A stretch of 64,000 nt of DNA from an uncultured Amylibacter sp. (GCA_905181935.1 CAJIZV010000004.1:186001-250000); one strand, 5' to 3'. Shown: positions 55,540 through 64,000, counted from the first letter of the stretch. The notes: generated by a model not told the origin, from the letters alone. Program-made: numbers and translations.

Positions 55540-55887
55540 TCACTTTTCCAATAGTGCAGTAGGCGCATCTTCACTCCTGACAAAGTCCACTGGTGGCTGT
55601 TCTAATATTTTAGTCATACGTTTATATTCAAAAAAATTCTGATCTCCATTAACTTCAGCTGCCACTATTAAACATTGGAACAAGTATTTTGGCCCATCAT
55701 AAATATCAACTAAACCACGCAAATTTTCTACAGTTTCTGCAGGCATACTAAATCCACCTGTCCATGCTTCAGTAACACGAAAAACATTACCATTTGTATG
55801 AACACATAGGCGATTACCACTTTTTGTAGCTCTTCTCCTAGCTCGCTCAAGTCCTTTACGTACATCTGCAGAGATAAATGTGTCCAT
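55540..55887 (-). CDS. Conserved hypothetical protein (115 aa)
   Basis: A 115-residue soluble protein. The N-terminal helix is very basic (KGLERARRRATKSGNRL). The middle reads RVTEAWTGGFSMPAETVENL and LVDIYDGPKYLFQCLIVA, and the end FEYKRMTKI. I recall similar small proteins in Rhodobacteraceae but cannot name a function. It lies 98 bases after cobM on the same strand and may belong to that transcript. Confidence 0.7.
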   Translation of the reverse strand: MDTFISADVRKGLERARRRATKSGNRLCVHTNGNVFRVTEAWTGGFSMPAETVENLRGLVDIYDGPKYLFQCLIVAAEVNGDQNFFEYKRMTKILEQPPVDFVRSEDAPTALLEK

Positions 55888-55985
55888 GCTTATTCCCTAA
55901 ATATTTTTATCTTATTGTTTTGCAAAACATCATATAATGTACATTGGCGTATAATCAATAATTTGAAACATTATAACGTAATCTA

Positions 55986-56777
55986 TTAGGTATTATGATC
56001 TTCAACCAAATTTACGCCCGCTACAGGACGTAAAACATGCGGCATATTAGGATTATAAAGAGCACTATCAACAAAATCATGACTAGCAGCCAATGCAGGC
56101 CCAACCATTATTAACGCAGTGCGCGTAATTTTTTCTTTTCGGATTTTTTTACGTATATTACTCAACGTTCCACGAATTATCATCTGATCAGGCCAACCAA
56201 TACGATAGCCAACCACGACCGGACAATCTTCACCATAATGTGGTATTAATTGACGTTCAATTTCACGCATATTTCTAACAGCCAAATGTATTGCCAGTGT
56301 CGCTCCAGTACGACCAAAGTTATCTAAGGTTTCCTTCTCTGGCATAGAAGTCGATTGCATTGACATGCGCGTCAAAATTATAGATTGCGCAATTTCCGGA
56401 ATAGTCAACTCTTGACCCATTTCAGCAGCCATTGCTGCATATGCAGGTACCCCTGGAATAATCTTGAATGGAATATTATCAGCCTTTAAACGTCGAATTT
56501 GTTCTGCGATAGCTCCATACAGTGAGGGATCGCCAGAGTGCACCCGAGCAACATCTTGACCACGCTCGTGCGCCAGCTTTATGTATGCATGAGTATCATC
56601 TAATGTCATCACGGCTGTGTCTTCAACAATAGCATCAGCGGGTGCACAAGACACAACTTCAACCGGAACTAATGATCCCGCGTATAAACACACAGGGCAT
56701 TTTTCAATTAGTGCTTTAGCTTTAACTGTTATCAAATCTGGATCGCCTGGGCCTGCACCAATAAAATAAACTGTCAT
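55986..56777 (-). CDS. cobM: Precorrin-4 C11-methyltransferase
   Basis: A 263-residue SAM-dependent tetrapyrrole methyltransferase. VYFIGAGPGDPDLITVKA is the family opening. VARVHSGDPSLYGAIAEQIRRL and the IPGVPAYAAMAAEMGQELT segment mark the CobM/CbiF branch. It methylates C11 of the corrin precursor. ATGA overlap with the cbiG-cobJ gene; last recognised gene of the cob operon. Confidence 0.95.
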   Translation of the reverse strand: MTVYFIGAGPGDPDLITVKAKALIEKCPVCLYAGSLVPVEVVSCAPADAIVEDTAVMTLDDTHAYIKLAHERGQDVARVHSGDPSLYGAIAEQIRRLKADNIPFKIIPGVPAYAAMAAEMGQELTIPEIAQSIILTRMSMQSTSMPEKETLDNFGRTGATLAIHLAVRNMREIERQLIPHYGEDCPVVVGYRIGWPDQMIIRGTLSNIRKKIRKEKITRTALIMVGPALAASHDFVDSALYNPNMPHVLRPVAGVNLVEDHNT

Positions 56778-58570
56778 GATAAATCTCCATCAATTTTTCG
56801 CGCATAACCACGGGGTGTAAACATACGTGGGCCTTCACCCAAATGTGCCAACCGTGAATTACTAGAACCAACCAAAACAACTGTTAGCATATCCACCTCA
56901 TCCACTTCCAATTCATCCAAACGTCGATATCGTACATGTTCTTCTGGGCGACCCAGCGAACTAGCTAACATGACAGGCGTATTCCCAGGCCGGTGTAACA
57001 GTAAAATTTCGCGCGCCTCCGCTAAAAGTGTTCGCCGGCTTTTAGAAACTGGGTTATAGAATGCTATTACAAAATCGCCCTCAGCAGCTGCATGTAGACG
57101 ACGAATAATGTCATCCCTTGGCGTCAATAAATCAGATAAACTAATAGTACAAAAATCATGCCCCAATGGCGCACCCGCTCTCGCAGCTGCACCTTGTAAA
57201 GCTGAGACGCCAGGAGTGCATTGAACTTCCACCCGCTTTGCAGCATTAGAGACTCCCAATGCTGTTTCATCGCGTTCTAATAACTCAAAAACTAAAGCTC
57301 CCATGGCATAGATTCCAGCATCGCCAGAACAAACCAGCGCAATATTTTTTCCTTTACCTGCTTGCTCTAGTGCATATCGGCATCGCGCCTCCTCACCACC
57401 TAATGGAAAGTCTGATCGCTTTTTACCCGCAGCTAATGGTCCTAAAAGATCAATATAAAGACCATAACCAACCAACTCTTCTGCTTCAGCAATAAGTTTA
57501 GATGCTTCTGGCGTACGCCAGGAATGTTGACCAGGGCCAATTCCAATAATTGATAGCTTACCGCGTGGCCTCCCAGCTAATTTTGTAATTACGTCTTTAG
57601 ATTTTACTACTGCACAGGTCGCGTTAAGTGTTTTTTTCTTTTCAACAACCAAATCACCATCAGCCAACGCTAAAGCGGCGGCTTCTGAAACTCCATGGCA
57701 TCCAACTTCAGCAAAAACGACATCAGATGGATTAGCTAGTTTTGGCGTTAAAACTTCTAATTCTGCAGCAGTAAAAACTCGAAATGGAACCCCTAACCGT
57801 ACTGCAGTTTCTATCATTGCAGGCTCATCACCTTTAAGGTCTAGCGATCCAATACATGCAATAGCACCTGCAGCAATTCCAGCATCACTTAAAGATTCTG
57901 AAACTAATCGCCACATTTCATCCACTGTACAACCACGCGCACACCCTAAACCTAAAGTAAATTTTTGTGGGTGGTAAACCAAAGTCAAGTCATCCCCATC
58001 TAGTGGTGCCTCAGATACTGCCAAAGTTATATAACCATTTAATACACTGGTTATATCAAAAATATTTTCTCCCAAAACGCATACATCTGATCCACTCAAA
58101 AGTGACGCCATAACAGATTTTGCATTTTGTGGGTTGTTCAGACGATACCCAGACGGAGGTTCATCCAAAGCAACACCCATTGCCACATCTCCAGCTGTCG
58201 TTACCGCTGCATGGGTCTTTAGCCCCTCAGCAATTTGGCGTGCCAAACGGTTAGCCCCACGATGGCCACCTAGTAAGGGAATTACAGTTGATCCATCATC
58301 TGGCACAGACACAACAGGTGGCTCATTGAATTTATCCACCAACATTGGAGCAACCCCTCGCACCAATATACCAGCAGCACAAACACCAACAATTGGTATA
58401 CCTGCAGCAAACAAAACTCGTACATAATCTAATGTATTCTCAAACGTCGCATCAGCACCATCAACACGCCCTTCACGGCCATGCAATTGTGCTCCCAAAA
58501 TATCAGCAATACGTCGAGCAATTTTAAAACCTGATTTAGACAAGCACAAAACAACAGGTGTCATAGCCAT
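56774..58570 (-). CDS. cobJ: CbiG-CobJ fusion: cobalt-precorrin-5A hydrolase-like plus precorrin-3B C17-methyltransferase
   Basis: A 598-residue two-part protein. Residues 1 to about 325 are CbiG-like: N-terminal domain with LLGGHRGANRLARQIAEGL and the C-terminal CobE-like part TLGLGCARGCTVDEMWRLV and VFAEVGCHGVSEAAAL. Residues about 340-598 are CobJ: LSIIGIGPGQHSWRTPEA, ALVCSGDAGIYAMGAL, VQCTPGVSALQGAAARAGAP and FYNPVSKSRR. CbiG opens the ring-A acetyl lactone in the anaerobic route. Here it is joined to the ring-contracting methyltransferase. The ATG at 58570 (AAAGGA, 8 bases) is used; an ATG two codons later would give an ATGA overlap with cobI. Confidence 0.93.
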   Translation of the reverse strand: MAMTPVVLCLSKSGFKIARRIADILGAQLHGREGRVDGADATFENTLDYVRVLFAAGIPIVGVCAAGILVRGVAPMLVDKFNEPPVVSVPDDGSTVIPLLGGHRGANRLARQIAEGLKTHAAVTTAGDVAMGVALDEPPSGYRLNNPQNAKSVMASLLSGSDVCVLGENIFDITSVLNGYITLAVSEAPLDGDDLTLVYHPQKFTLGLGCARGCTVDEMWRLVSESLSDAGIAAGAIACIGSLDLKGDEPAMIETAVRLGVPFRVFTAAELEVLTPKLANPSDVVFAEVGCHGVSEAAALALADGDLVVEKKKTLNATCAVVKSKDVITKLAGRPRGKLSIIGIGPGQHSWRTPEASKLIAEAEELVGYGLYIDLLGPLAAGKKRSDFPLGGEEARCRYALEQAGKGKNIALVCSGDAGIYAMGALVFELLERDETALGVSNAAKRVEVQCTPGVSALQGAAARAGAPLGHDFCTISLSDLLTPRDDIIRRLHAAAEGDFVIAFYNPVSKSRRTLLAEAREILLLHRPGNTPVMLASSLGRPEEHVRYRRLDELEVDEVDMLTVVLVGSSNSRLAHLGEGPRMFTPRGYARKIDGDLS

Positions 58571-59262
58571 GGATCATTTCCTTTAGTGACGAGTATCATT
58601 GAAAAGTAAGGTGCTGTTTTTGGCGCCTCTGATAATGGTAGAACCAGTTGATTAGGTAGGGTGGCACGCTCCACATAATGGGCATACTGCGTTAAATTTA
58701 ATCTATCTAAAACTGTACGAATCTTAGGCAAATGGCGCCCTACTTTCATAATTGCAACAGCTTCAGCTGCTGCAATACGTGCCTCAAGGACTGCCTCATC
58801 AATTGGCCCTGGAATAATTGTTAGTACTTCATTTCGAGCGGTTAAAGGCCTTGCAGCTGAGGCAGCGCAAGCTGTCACTGACGTAACGCCAGGAACAATT
58901 TCACATTCAAATTCTTCATTCAAACGTGAAAATAAATACATAAAAGAGCCATAAAAAAATGGGTCACCTTCACATAACACAACTACATCCTTACCTTTGC
59001 GTAACCTTTCAGCAATCTGTGTTGCACCCAAATCATAAGCGGCCTGAGCTGGGCCACGCTCAACGGACATTGGCACCTCTACAGCGATTTCTTCAACTTC
59101 TTCGTTAATAATATCTTCAGCGATAGACCTTGCAAAACTATCACCTCTTTCTAATGTTGGATATGCTATAACTTCAGCACCTGAAATTAACCGGTATGCT
59201 TTCAAAGTCATTAATTCTGGGTCACCTGGGCCCAGCCCAACACCATACAAAACACCCTTCAT
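58561..59262 (-). CDS. cobI: Precorrin-2 C20-methyltransferase
   Basis: A 233-residue SAM-dependent methyltransferase opening MKGVLYGVGLGPGDPELMTL, with VVLCEGDPFFYGSFMYLFSRL and IVPGVTSVTACAASAARPL, the CobI/CbiL pattern. It adds the C20 methyl group later lost in ring contraction. The open frame extends 15 codons into cobL, but the ATG at 59262 gives the family start and an ATGA overlap with cobL. Confidence 0.94.
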   Translation of the reverse strand: MKGVLYGVGLGPGDPELMTLKAYRLISGAEVIAYPTLERGDSFARSIAEDIINEEVEEIAVEVPMSVERGPAQAAYDLGATQIAERLRKGKDVVVLCEGDPFFYGSFMYLFSRLNEEFECEIVPGVTSVTACAASAARPLTARNEVLTIIPGPIDEAVLEARIAAAEAVAIMKVGRHLPKIRTVLDRLNLTQYAHYVERATLPNQLVLPLSEAPKTAPYFSMILVTKGNDPWL

Positions 59263-60455
59263 CTCTTTATTAAACTCCACTGTGTAACAGGCATCGACGG
59301 GCGCCATCCATTAACTCGACCAATTGTGTCTGCGCGGCTCACTTGAATACGAATTAAGTCACCGCCATATTTAGCATATAAAATCAATAAAACTGCTTCC
59401 GACTCCAACGTTACAGCATTAACTACTAATCGTCCCAATGGTCGCAAAGCTGACCAACAGGTTTCAAAAGTTTTAATACTTAATCCACCCCCTATAAAAA
59501 TAGCATCAGGTGCTTCTAAGCCATCCAACACATCGGGTACTGTTCCATCTATTAATTCAAGCTTGGGAACCCCGAGCGCGAGTGCGTTGTTTGCAGCAAA
59601 AGTTCGTCTATCTGCGCGTGGCTCTATTCCAATGGCACGCGCATAGCGTGCAGCGCGCATCCATTCAACAGCAACAGACCCACAGCCACAACCCACATCC
59701 CATAACAAAGCTCCCCTCATAGGCATTAGCTTTGCAACTGATATGGCACGGACTTCTTGTTTAGTCATAGTGCCATCGCCTTGAAATAAATCATCTGTTA
59801 ACCCTGGCACGCGAGGCAGCATAGCAGCGTCTGCAGCTGCAATGCATTCAATTGCCAAAGTATTAAACGGCGGAACTTTTTGATTCCAATTAAAAGCATT
59901 TCCATCGAACCGCATTTCGTTTTTACCACCCATTGCAGCTAAAACAGTCATCTCTGATTGACCAAAACCACGTTCTGTCAAAAACCCTGCAATTTGCGCA
60001 GGTGTCTCTGCACCAGTTGTTAAAATTAATAATCTTTGGCTAGGCTGAATAAAAGCGATCATTTGCTCTACAGGTCGGCCATGAACAGTTAGTGTTTCCA
60101 AATCAGCCATAGACCATCCCATACGGGCCGCAGCTAATTGGAATGCGCCTACTTGAGGGTGATAAGTAATCTCTGATGGATCAATTTCTCGCCCTATGCG
60201 CGCGCCTACTGAATACCAAAGTGGATCACCGGTTGCCAAAACTACTACTCGTTTACCAGAATTTGATTTTAATATTTCTATCAAAGCATCAAATGGGCTT
60301 GGCCAGACAATTCGTTCAGCATTAACACTTATTAAATCTTGGTGTCGCAGGCTGCCCACAATGACTTCAGCGGCCTCAACAACTGCACGTGTTACCGGTG
60401 ATAGCCCTTGAATACCGTCTTCGCCGATACCTACAATATGAAGCCATGCATTCAT
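59259..60455 (-). CDS. cobL: Precorrin-6Y C5,15-methyltransferase (decarboxylating), full length
   Basis: A 398-residue fusion of a CbiE-like N-terminal methyltransferase (LHIVGIGEDGIQGLSPVTRA, VLATGDPLWYSVG) and a CbiT-like C-terminal one. The latter has the SAM motif LLWDVGCGCGSVAVEWMRA near residue 250 and AIFIGGGL. It methylates C5 and C15 and decarboxylates the C12 side chain. The fused form is the aerobic-pathway type. ATGA overlap with cobH. Confidence 0.95.
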   Translation of the reverse strand: MNAWLHIVGIGEDGIQGLSPVTRAVVEAAEVIVGSLRHQDLISVNAERIVWPSPFDALIEILKSNSGKRVVVLATGDPLWYSVGARIGREIDPSEITYHPQVGAFQLAAARMGWSMADLETLTVHGRPVEQMIAFIQPSQRLLILTTGAETPAQIAGFLTERGFGQSEMTVLAAMGGKNEMRFDGNAFNWNQKVPPFNTLAIECIAAADAAMLPRVPGLTDDLFQGDGTMTKQEVRAISVAKLMPMRGALLWDVGCGCGSVAVEWMRAARYARAIGIEPRADRRTFAANNALALGVPKLELIDGTVPDVLDGLEAPDAIFIGGGLSIKTFETCWSALRPLGRLVVNAVTLESEAVLLILYAKYGGDLIRIQVSRADTIGRVNGWRPSMPVTQWSLIKR

Positions 60456-61102
60456 GTGGCTATCTCAGGCAGTCCAGCTGACAATGCATTCACGGCGGCA
60501 GAAGCCATTGCAGATCCACCACGTCGACCGCGAAGTGTAATATATTCACAATCCCGTGGATAAGCCGCTAGCTCAGCTTTACTTTCTGCAGCACCTACAA
60601 AACCAACAGGAAATCCTAAAATACAAGCTGGCTTAGGAAAGCCTTGATCTATTAACTCTAGCAAATGAAACAGTGCAGTTGGCGCATTCCCAATCGCAAC
60701 AACTGCTCCTTTAATATGGGGTTCCCATAACTCTATGGCGGCAGCTGATCGTGTATTTACAATCTGAGTAGAACGCGTGGGAACTGCTGAATCATTTAAT
60801 GTGACTATAACTTGGTTTTCAGCCGGCAGGTATCGACGAATAATACCGGCTCCAACCATTTCACAATCACAAAGTATGGGCGCGCCTTTAGCCAAAGCCA
60901 AAGACCCCGCGTTTGCAGCATCTAAAGAATATGCAATGCGATCTGCTACCTCTATCATTCCACAAGAATGAATCAGGCGAATAACCACAGCCTGTATTTC
61001 AGGTGTAAACCTATCCAAATTTGCCTCTCTGCGAACAGTGGCAAAACTGGCAGCATAAATAGCTTTGGGGTCGCGTTCATATGGTAACAACGGTCTGCTC
61101 AC
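60452..61102 (-). CDS. cobH: Precorrin-8X methylmutase
   Basis: A 216-residue enzyme moving the methyl group from C11 to C12 to give hydrogenobyrinate. The catalytic His is in VIRLIHSCGMIEVADRI (about residue 48). NTRSAAAIELW and the C-terminal RGRRGGSAMASAAVNAL are typical. GTG start overlapping the cbiX stop (GTGA). Confidence 0.95.
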   Translation of the reverse strand: MSRPLLPYERDPKAIYAASFATVRREANLDRFTPEIQAVVIRLIHSCGMIEVADRIAYSLDAANAGSLALAKGAPILCDCEMVGAGIIRRYLPAENQVIVTLNDSAVPTRSTQIVNTRSAAAIELWEPHIKGAVVAIGNAPTALFHLLELIDQGFPKPACILGFPVGFVGAAESKAELAAYPRDCEYITLRGRRGGSAMASAAVNALSAGLPEIAT

Positions 61103-62184
61103 TTTTTACGCGCAGATTCGGGACCCAACGGGTGTTTCGCTTGAGGATACTTTGGATGTGAGTGGCTATGGTCATGATCGTGACTATGGCCATGTGAGTG
61201 ACTATGGTCATGATCGTGGCTATCCATATCTAATCTACATTCACCAGTACAATAAGTGTCACACAACTTGCAGTCTTCTACGTTAGACCCAGGAGCAGAT
61301 GCGCCCTGACCCTCAACATGATGATGATGGCTTTCTTGTACAGAACCTACTTCCGCTTCAAATCCTAAAACCTGTGTGCGATATTTACATAATGCACAGT
61401 TTGGTGGTGGAATCTCACCAACCTGTTCGGTAATACGTTCTGCAAATGTTTCCAAGACTTTAGGGTGGTCTCCTAAATAACTTGCCTTAATAAATTGAAT
61501 ATCAGGATATTTAACGGCACATTTATCAGTAAAACCATAGATACGGTCAATTAATATTCCACTAAACAAAAAGTATGGAAAAACAATAACCCTCTTATAT
61601 CCAAGGCGGGATACATGATCTAAACAAGGTTCAACTAATGGAAAAGTTACACCAGAATAACCAACTTCACACCAACCCAAACCCATACCTTCCCAAAGCA
61701 TACGTGCAACTTTAGAAACATTTGAATTTGCGTCTGGATCAGATGACCCCCTACCAATTACTACCAAAGCTGTATCATGCAAAGCCATTTCACCGTGCTC
61801 TTTATTTGCTACATCTAATGCATCTTGGATACGTCCAGCTGCAGCTGCAACCATTTTTGGGTCAACCCCTAGTTCTCGCCCATAATTTACATCAATGTTA
61901 TATTTAGCAGAATAAGTATTTAAAACTGTTGGAATATCATTTTTGGAATGCATTGCCGCAAAAAGCATTCCTGGGACTGCTAAAACTTTATTGCACCCAT
62001 TCTCTCGCAACTTGTCTAAGCCATCACGAATTAAGGGGTTTGCAAACTCTAGATATCCATACTCCATCTGCCATTCAGGTGGTAAGTAAGGTGGTAATTT
62101 TTCAGCCAATGTTGCAAATTCATCTACAGCCGATTGACTCCGTGAGCCATGCCCACAAATCATAACACCAATTTTTTCTACCAT
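61099..62184 (-). CDS. cbiX: Sirohydrochlorin cobaltochelatase, long CbiX with His-rich tail
   Basis: A 361-residue two-domain chelatase. VMICGHGSRSQSAVDEF opens domain 1, with a metal-binding His and later LFAAMHSKNDIP. Domain 2 contains VVIGRGSSDPDANSN and the region VIVFPYFLFSGILIDRIY. After residue 270 come Cys-rich segments (CALCKYR; CKLCDTYCTGEC), consistent with the Fe-S cluster known in long CbiX, and a tail of alternating His-Asp/His-Ser (about 326-348) that could store cobalt. It inserts Co2+ early in the pathway. First enzyme gene of the cob operon. Confidence 0.93.
   Translation of the reverse strand: MVEKIGVMICGHGSRSQSAVDEFATLAEKLPPYLPPEWQMEYGYLEFANPLIRDGLDKLRENGCNKVLAVPGMLFAAMHSKNDIPTVLNTYSAKYNIDVNYGRELGVDPKMVAAAAGRIQDALDVANKEHGEMALHDTALVVIGRGSSDPDANSNVSKVARMLWEGMGLGWCEVGYSGVTFPLVEPCLDHVSRLGYKRVIVFPYFLFSGILIDRIYGFTDKCAVKYPDIQFIKASYLGDHPKVLETFAERITEQVGEIPPPNCALCKYRTQVLGFEAEVGSVQESHHHHVEGQGASAPGSNVEDCKLCDTYCTGECRLDMDSHDHDHSHSHGHSHDHDHSHSHPKYPQAKHPLGPESARKK
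61158..61229. repeat. 36-base tandem duplication encoding the CbiX His tail
   Basis: Two imperfect copies (61158-61193 and 61194-61229), each starting GTGAGTG-CTATGGTCATG with one varying base, encode two 12-residue His/Asp/Ser blocks in CbiX. Such repeats can change copy number by slippage, altering metal-binding capacity without a frameshift. Confidence 0.75.
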
Positions 62185-62187
62185 AAT

Positions 62188-62406
62188 TTATTCCCCCTGC
62201 AATTCTTCTTCTATACCTTCAGAAATCTCTTCTTTGACTTCTTTATCTTTTGAATTCCCACGCAGCCCCCAAGCTGCGGTCGCTGCCGCGGCAGCCGCGG
62301 CAGCCAATCCAATCCAATGGCTGTGCCCCACCAATTCAGGTAGATGCCCCCAATGAGCAAAGGCTGGCATTGGTGCCAAAAATAAAAAAATAGTAATTAC
62401 CCGCAT
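62188..62406 (-). CDS. Small His/Ala-rich membrane protein (DUF6732-like)
   Basis: A 72-residue protein with a signal peptide or N-terminal membrane segment (cleavage after PAFA). A His-rich stretch HWGHLPELVGHSHW follows, then a second hydrophobic segment built on an Ala run (GCC/GCG codon repeat) and an acidic tail (KEEISEGIEEELQGE). I recall comparable small proteins before cbiX in Rhodobacterales, possibly tied to cobalt handling. AGGA is well placed before the ATG; cbiX follows after three bases. Confidence 0.7.
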   Translation of the reverse strand: MRVITIFLFLAPMPAFAHWGHLPELVGHSHWIGLAAAAAAAATAAWGLRGNSKDKEVKEEISEGIEEELQGE

Positions 62407-62694
62407 ATTATTTCCTCAATTACAGATGAACGAAAAAGTTGGCAGCTTGCCTGACGATGTTGACTTTAGTCCCCGTTTGGGTCGACCATATTCAACACAC
62501 CTTTCCGGCCCCTTGGGCTTCGTCTTAAAATACATATAGATCAGGCTCCAGATTAGCGCAACAGATTCGCGTCGGAGCATCACCTAAAACCGACCTTAAA
62601 ACTGTTTCTTAAAAGCATACAATATGTTGCAAGTTCTTATGTTGTTGAAATTGAAAATTACTATTAAATATATTTAAAATTTAAGGAGCTGACT
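62407..62694. other. Unexplained GC-richer spacer upstream of the cob operon
   Basis: About 62440-62590 is clearly richer in G and C than the flanks. It holds GCTCC/GGAGC and GCG/CGC stems on the minus strand and a GTCAGG-CTGCC motif resembling a B12 box. It also reads as a 54-codon open frame on the minus strand (62416-62580) and a 37-codon frame on the plus strand from 62427. None of these is convincing alone. The last 100 bases before the glutathionyl reductase gene are AT-rich promoter-like sequence. Confidence 0.35.
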
Positions 62695-63669
62695 ATGGGT
62701 TTATTAGTAAACGGGAAATGGGTAGATCAGTGGTATGACACAAAGTCCAATGGTGGCAAATTTGTGCGCCAGCAATCTAAGTTTCGCAATTGGATTACTC
62801 CTGATGGATTAGCTGGACCCACTGGAATAAATGGATTTAAAGCTGAAACTGGCCGTTACCACTTATATGTGTCTTTAGCATGCCCATGGGCTCATAGAAC
62901 ACTAATTTTTCGGGAGCTAAAAGATTTACAAGATCACATAACAGTAGATATTGTACATCCCGACATGATGGATAAAGGCTGGACCTTCCAACAAAGAGGC
63001 GAAGCAAAGGGTGACAGTTTATTTGAATCAAAATTAGCACATGAAATCTATACTCGAGCAGATCCTGACGCAACTACACGTGTAACAGTTCCTATTTTAT
63101 GGGATAAAAAGACAAATTCAATTGTATCAAACGAATCTTCTGAAATTATACGTATGTTTAACTCCGCCTTTAACAAAATCACAGGAAATACTGTTGATTA
63201 CTGGCCCGTTGAAATGCGTGATGATATTGAAAAAATAAATACGCGCATATACTCCGATATAAATAATGGTGTTTATAAATCTGGGTTTGCAACGACCCAA
63301 CCCGCTTACGACATCGCTGTAAAAGGCTTATTTGATGCACTTGATTGGGTGGAAGATACATTATCAAAAAAACGTTATTTATTAGGAAATCAATTAACTG
63401 AAGCAGATTGGCGGCTATTTACTACTTTAGTTCGATTTGACAGTGTCTATGTACTTCATTTTAAATGTAATCGAAAACGGATCATTGATTACCCTAACAT
63501 TTGGGGCTACGCGCGTGAATTATTTCAACATCATGGCATCTCTAAAACAACAAATTTTGATCATATAATTCGCCATTACCATTACAGCCATGAGACTATA
63601 AGTCCAAATAGAATTATTCCAATTAACCCCATCATTAACTGGGCCGAACCCCATCATCGAGCATCTTAA
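62695..63669 (+). CDS. Glutathionyl-hydroquinone reductase (Xi-class glutathione transferase)
   Basis: A 324-residue enzyme that reduces glutathionyl-hydroquinones using glutathione. The catalytic Cys is in VSLACPWAHRTLI (about residue 64), the CPWA motif of the class. DMMDKGWTFQ and the C-terminal helical domain with ADWRLFTTLVRFDSVYVLHFKC, cut to its core ADWRLF-TLVRFD-VY, are also typical. AAGGAG lies seven bases before the ATG. Monocistronic, divergent from the cob operon. Confidence 0.92.
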   Translation: MGLLVNGKWVDQWYDTKSNGGKFVRQQSKFRNWITPDGLAGPTGINGFKAETGRYHLYVSLACPWAHRTLIFRELKDLQDHITVDIVHPDMMDKGWTFQQRGEAKGDSLFESKLAHEIYTRADPDATTRVTVPILWDKKTNSIVSNESSEIIRMFNSAFNKITGNTVDYWPVEMRDDIEKINTRIYSDINNGVYKSGFATTQPAYDIAVKGLFDALDWVEDTLSKKRYLLGNQLTEADWRLFTTLVRFDSVYVLHFKCNRKRIIDYPNIWGYARELFQHHGISKTTNFDHIIRHYHYSHETISPNRIIPINPIINWAEPHHRAS

Positions 63670-63871
63670 AATGATAGTGAGGGGACGCAAAATAAATGGC
63701 TAAATAACTTTTACTATAAAATAATACACAGACATTAAAAAACATACCTTTTATCTCACTATTATTTTATTAAAAGTAGTATTATTAGATTTAAATTTAT
63801 ATTTAAGCGATAATAATTGCGTTTTATCAAATTTTTATGCAATCACGTTCTCATGAAATAAGGAGAGTCGT

Positions 63872-64000
63872 ATGACGACAACGATTACTGTATGCGAAAC
63901 TTGTAAATGCGCCGGCTGGAATGCTGAAACAGCAAACAAGACAGATGGCGAAACTTTAGCTGATTTAGTTCAAAAAATTGTTGCTAACTCTTCTGATATA
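63872..64000 (+). CDS. DUF1636 metal-binding protein (partial, N-terminal part)
   Basis: First 43 codons of a gene cut by the right edge. The peptide starts MTTTITVCETCKCAGW; the VC-x2-C opening is that of DUF1636, thioredoxin-like ferredoxin-type proteins found with cobalamin genes in Rhodobacterales. AGGAGAG lies six to eight bases before the ATG. The start of a second cob gene group just beyond the window is plausible. Confidence 0.75.
   Translation, partial: MTTTITVCETCKCAGWNAETANKTDGETLADLVQKIVANSSDI

Noticed and set aside
61158..61229. CRISPR-like direct repeat
   Set aside because: Only two abutting units without spacers; they encode the His tail of CbiX.
62440..62590. Canonical cobalamin riboswitch
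   Set aside because: The B12-box-like stretch is present, but the GGGAA and CCACTG core elements are not found, so I do not call it.

Overview
The window reads as a chromosomal segment of a low-GC marine alphaproteobacterium of the Rhodobacterales (roseobacter-like). Pointers are: an F0 ATP synthase operon (atpI-B-E-b'-b) with no F1 genes beside it, a b/b' subunit pair, a roseobacter-style cob cluster (CbiX with His-rich tail, full-length CobL, CbiG-CobJ fusion, a DUF1636 gene nearby), DUF1244, DUF1285 and YtoQ family genes, three unrelated solute-binding-protein transporters and many small-carboxylate enzymes. Genes are densely packed, often joined by ATGA or TAATG overlaps. I see no tRNA, rRNA, prophage or CRISPR.

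Layout. 1-2.2 kb: end of an amidohydrolase and a sulfatase. 2.3-7.5 kb: ilvD, gabD, an Hsp20 gene with a likely ROSE-type RNA thermometer, and a secreted trypsin-like protease. 7.6-11.4 kb: glcDEF glycolate oxidase with a long inverted-repeat operator over its promoter. 11.6-13 kb: DUF1285 and a decayed YdcF/ElyC-type pseudogene. 13.1-21.9 kb: one leftward operon with a TctCBA transporter, GntR regulator, PdxA-like dehydrogenase, rhamnonate/lyxonate-dehydratase-like enolase, DapA-like dehydratase and alpha-ketoglutarate semialdehyde dehydrogenase, which looks like a non-phosphorylating pentonate pathway ending in 2-oxoglutarate. 22.06-22.2 kb: an IS1595-type transposase scrap. 22.2-28.5 kb: a second carbon module with a TAXI-TRAP transporter, HpcH/HpaI aldolase, HisD-family dehydrogenase and LacI regulator. 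28.8-34.4 kb: cupin, SnoaL-like, EamA and DUF2938 genes and a DctPQM TRAP transporter.

34.4-45 kb is housekeeping: polA, a CHCC zinc-finger mini-gene, hinT, an adenosine-kinase-like gene, nth, ogt, an OmpA lipoprotein, a FadR-type GntR gene and the F0 operon. 45-52.5 kb: ytoQ, pheT, pheS, rplT-rpmI with a structured leader, pyruvate kinase and DUF1244. 52.5-55.4 kb: a D-glutamate-type operon (dgcN-dgcA plus a D-amino-acid aminotransferase). 55.5-62.4 kb: the cobalamin corrin-ring operon cbiX-cobH-cobL-cobI-cbiG/cobJ-cobM. 62.7-64 kb: a glutathionyl-hydroquinone reductase and the start of a DUF1636 gene.

The least explained parts are the two neighbouring carboxylate-catabolism modules at 13-28 kb, whose substrates cannot be read from known single-family matches, and several structured non-coding elements (6.55 kb, 5.94-6.04 kb, 50.34-50.42 kb, 27.3-27.4 kb). 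All family assignments were made by reading the sequence, with no database search.
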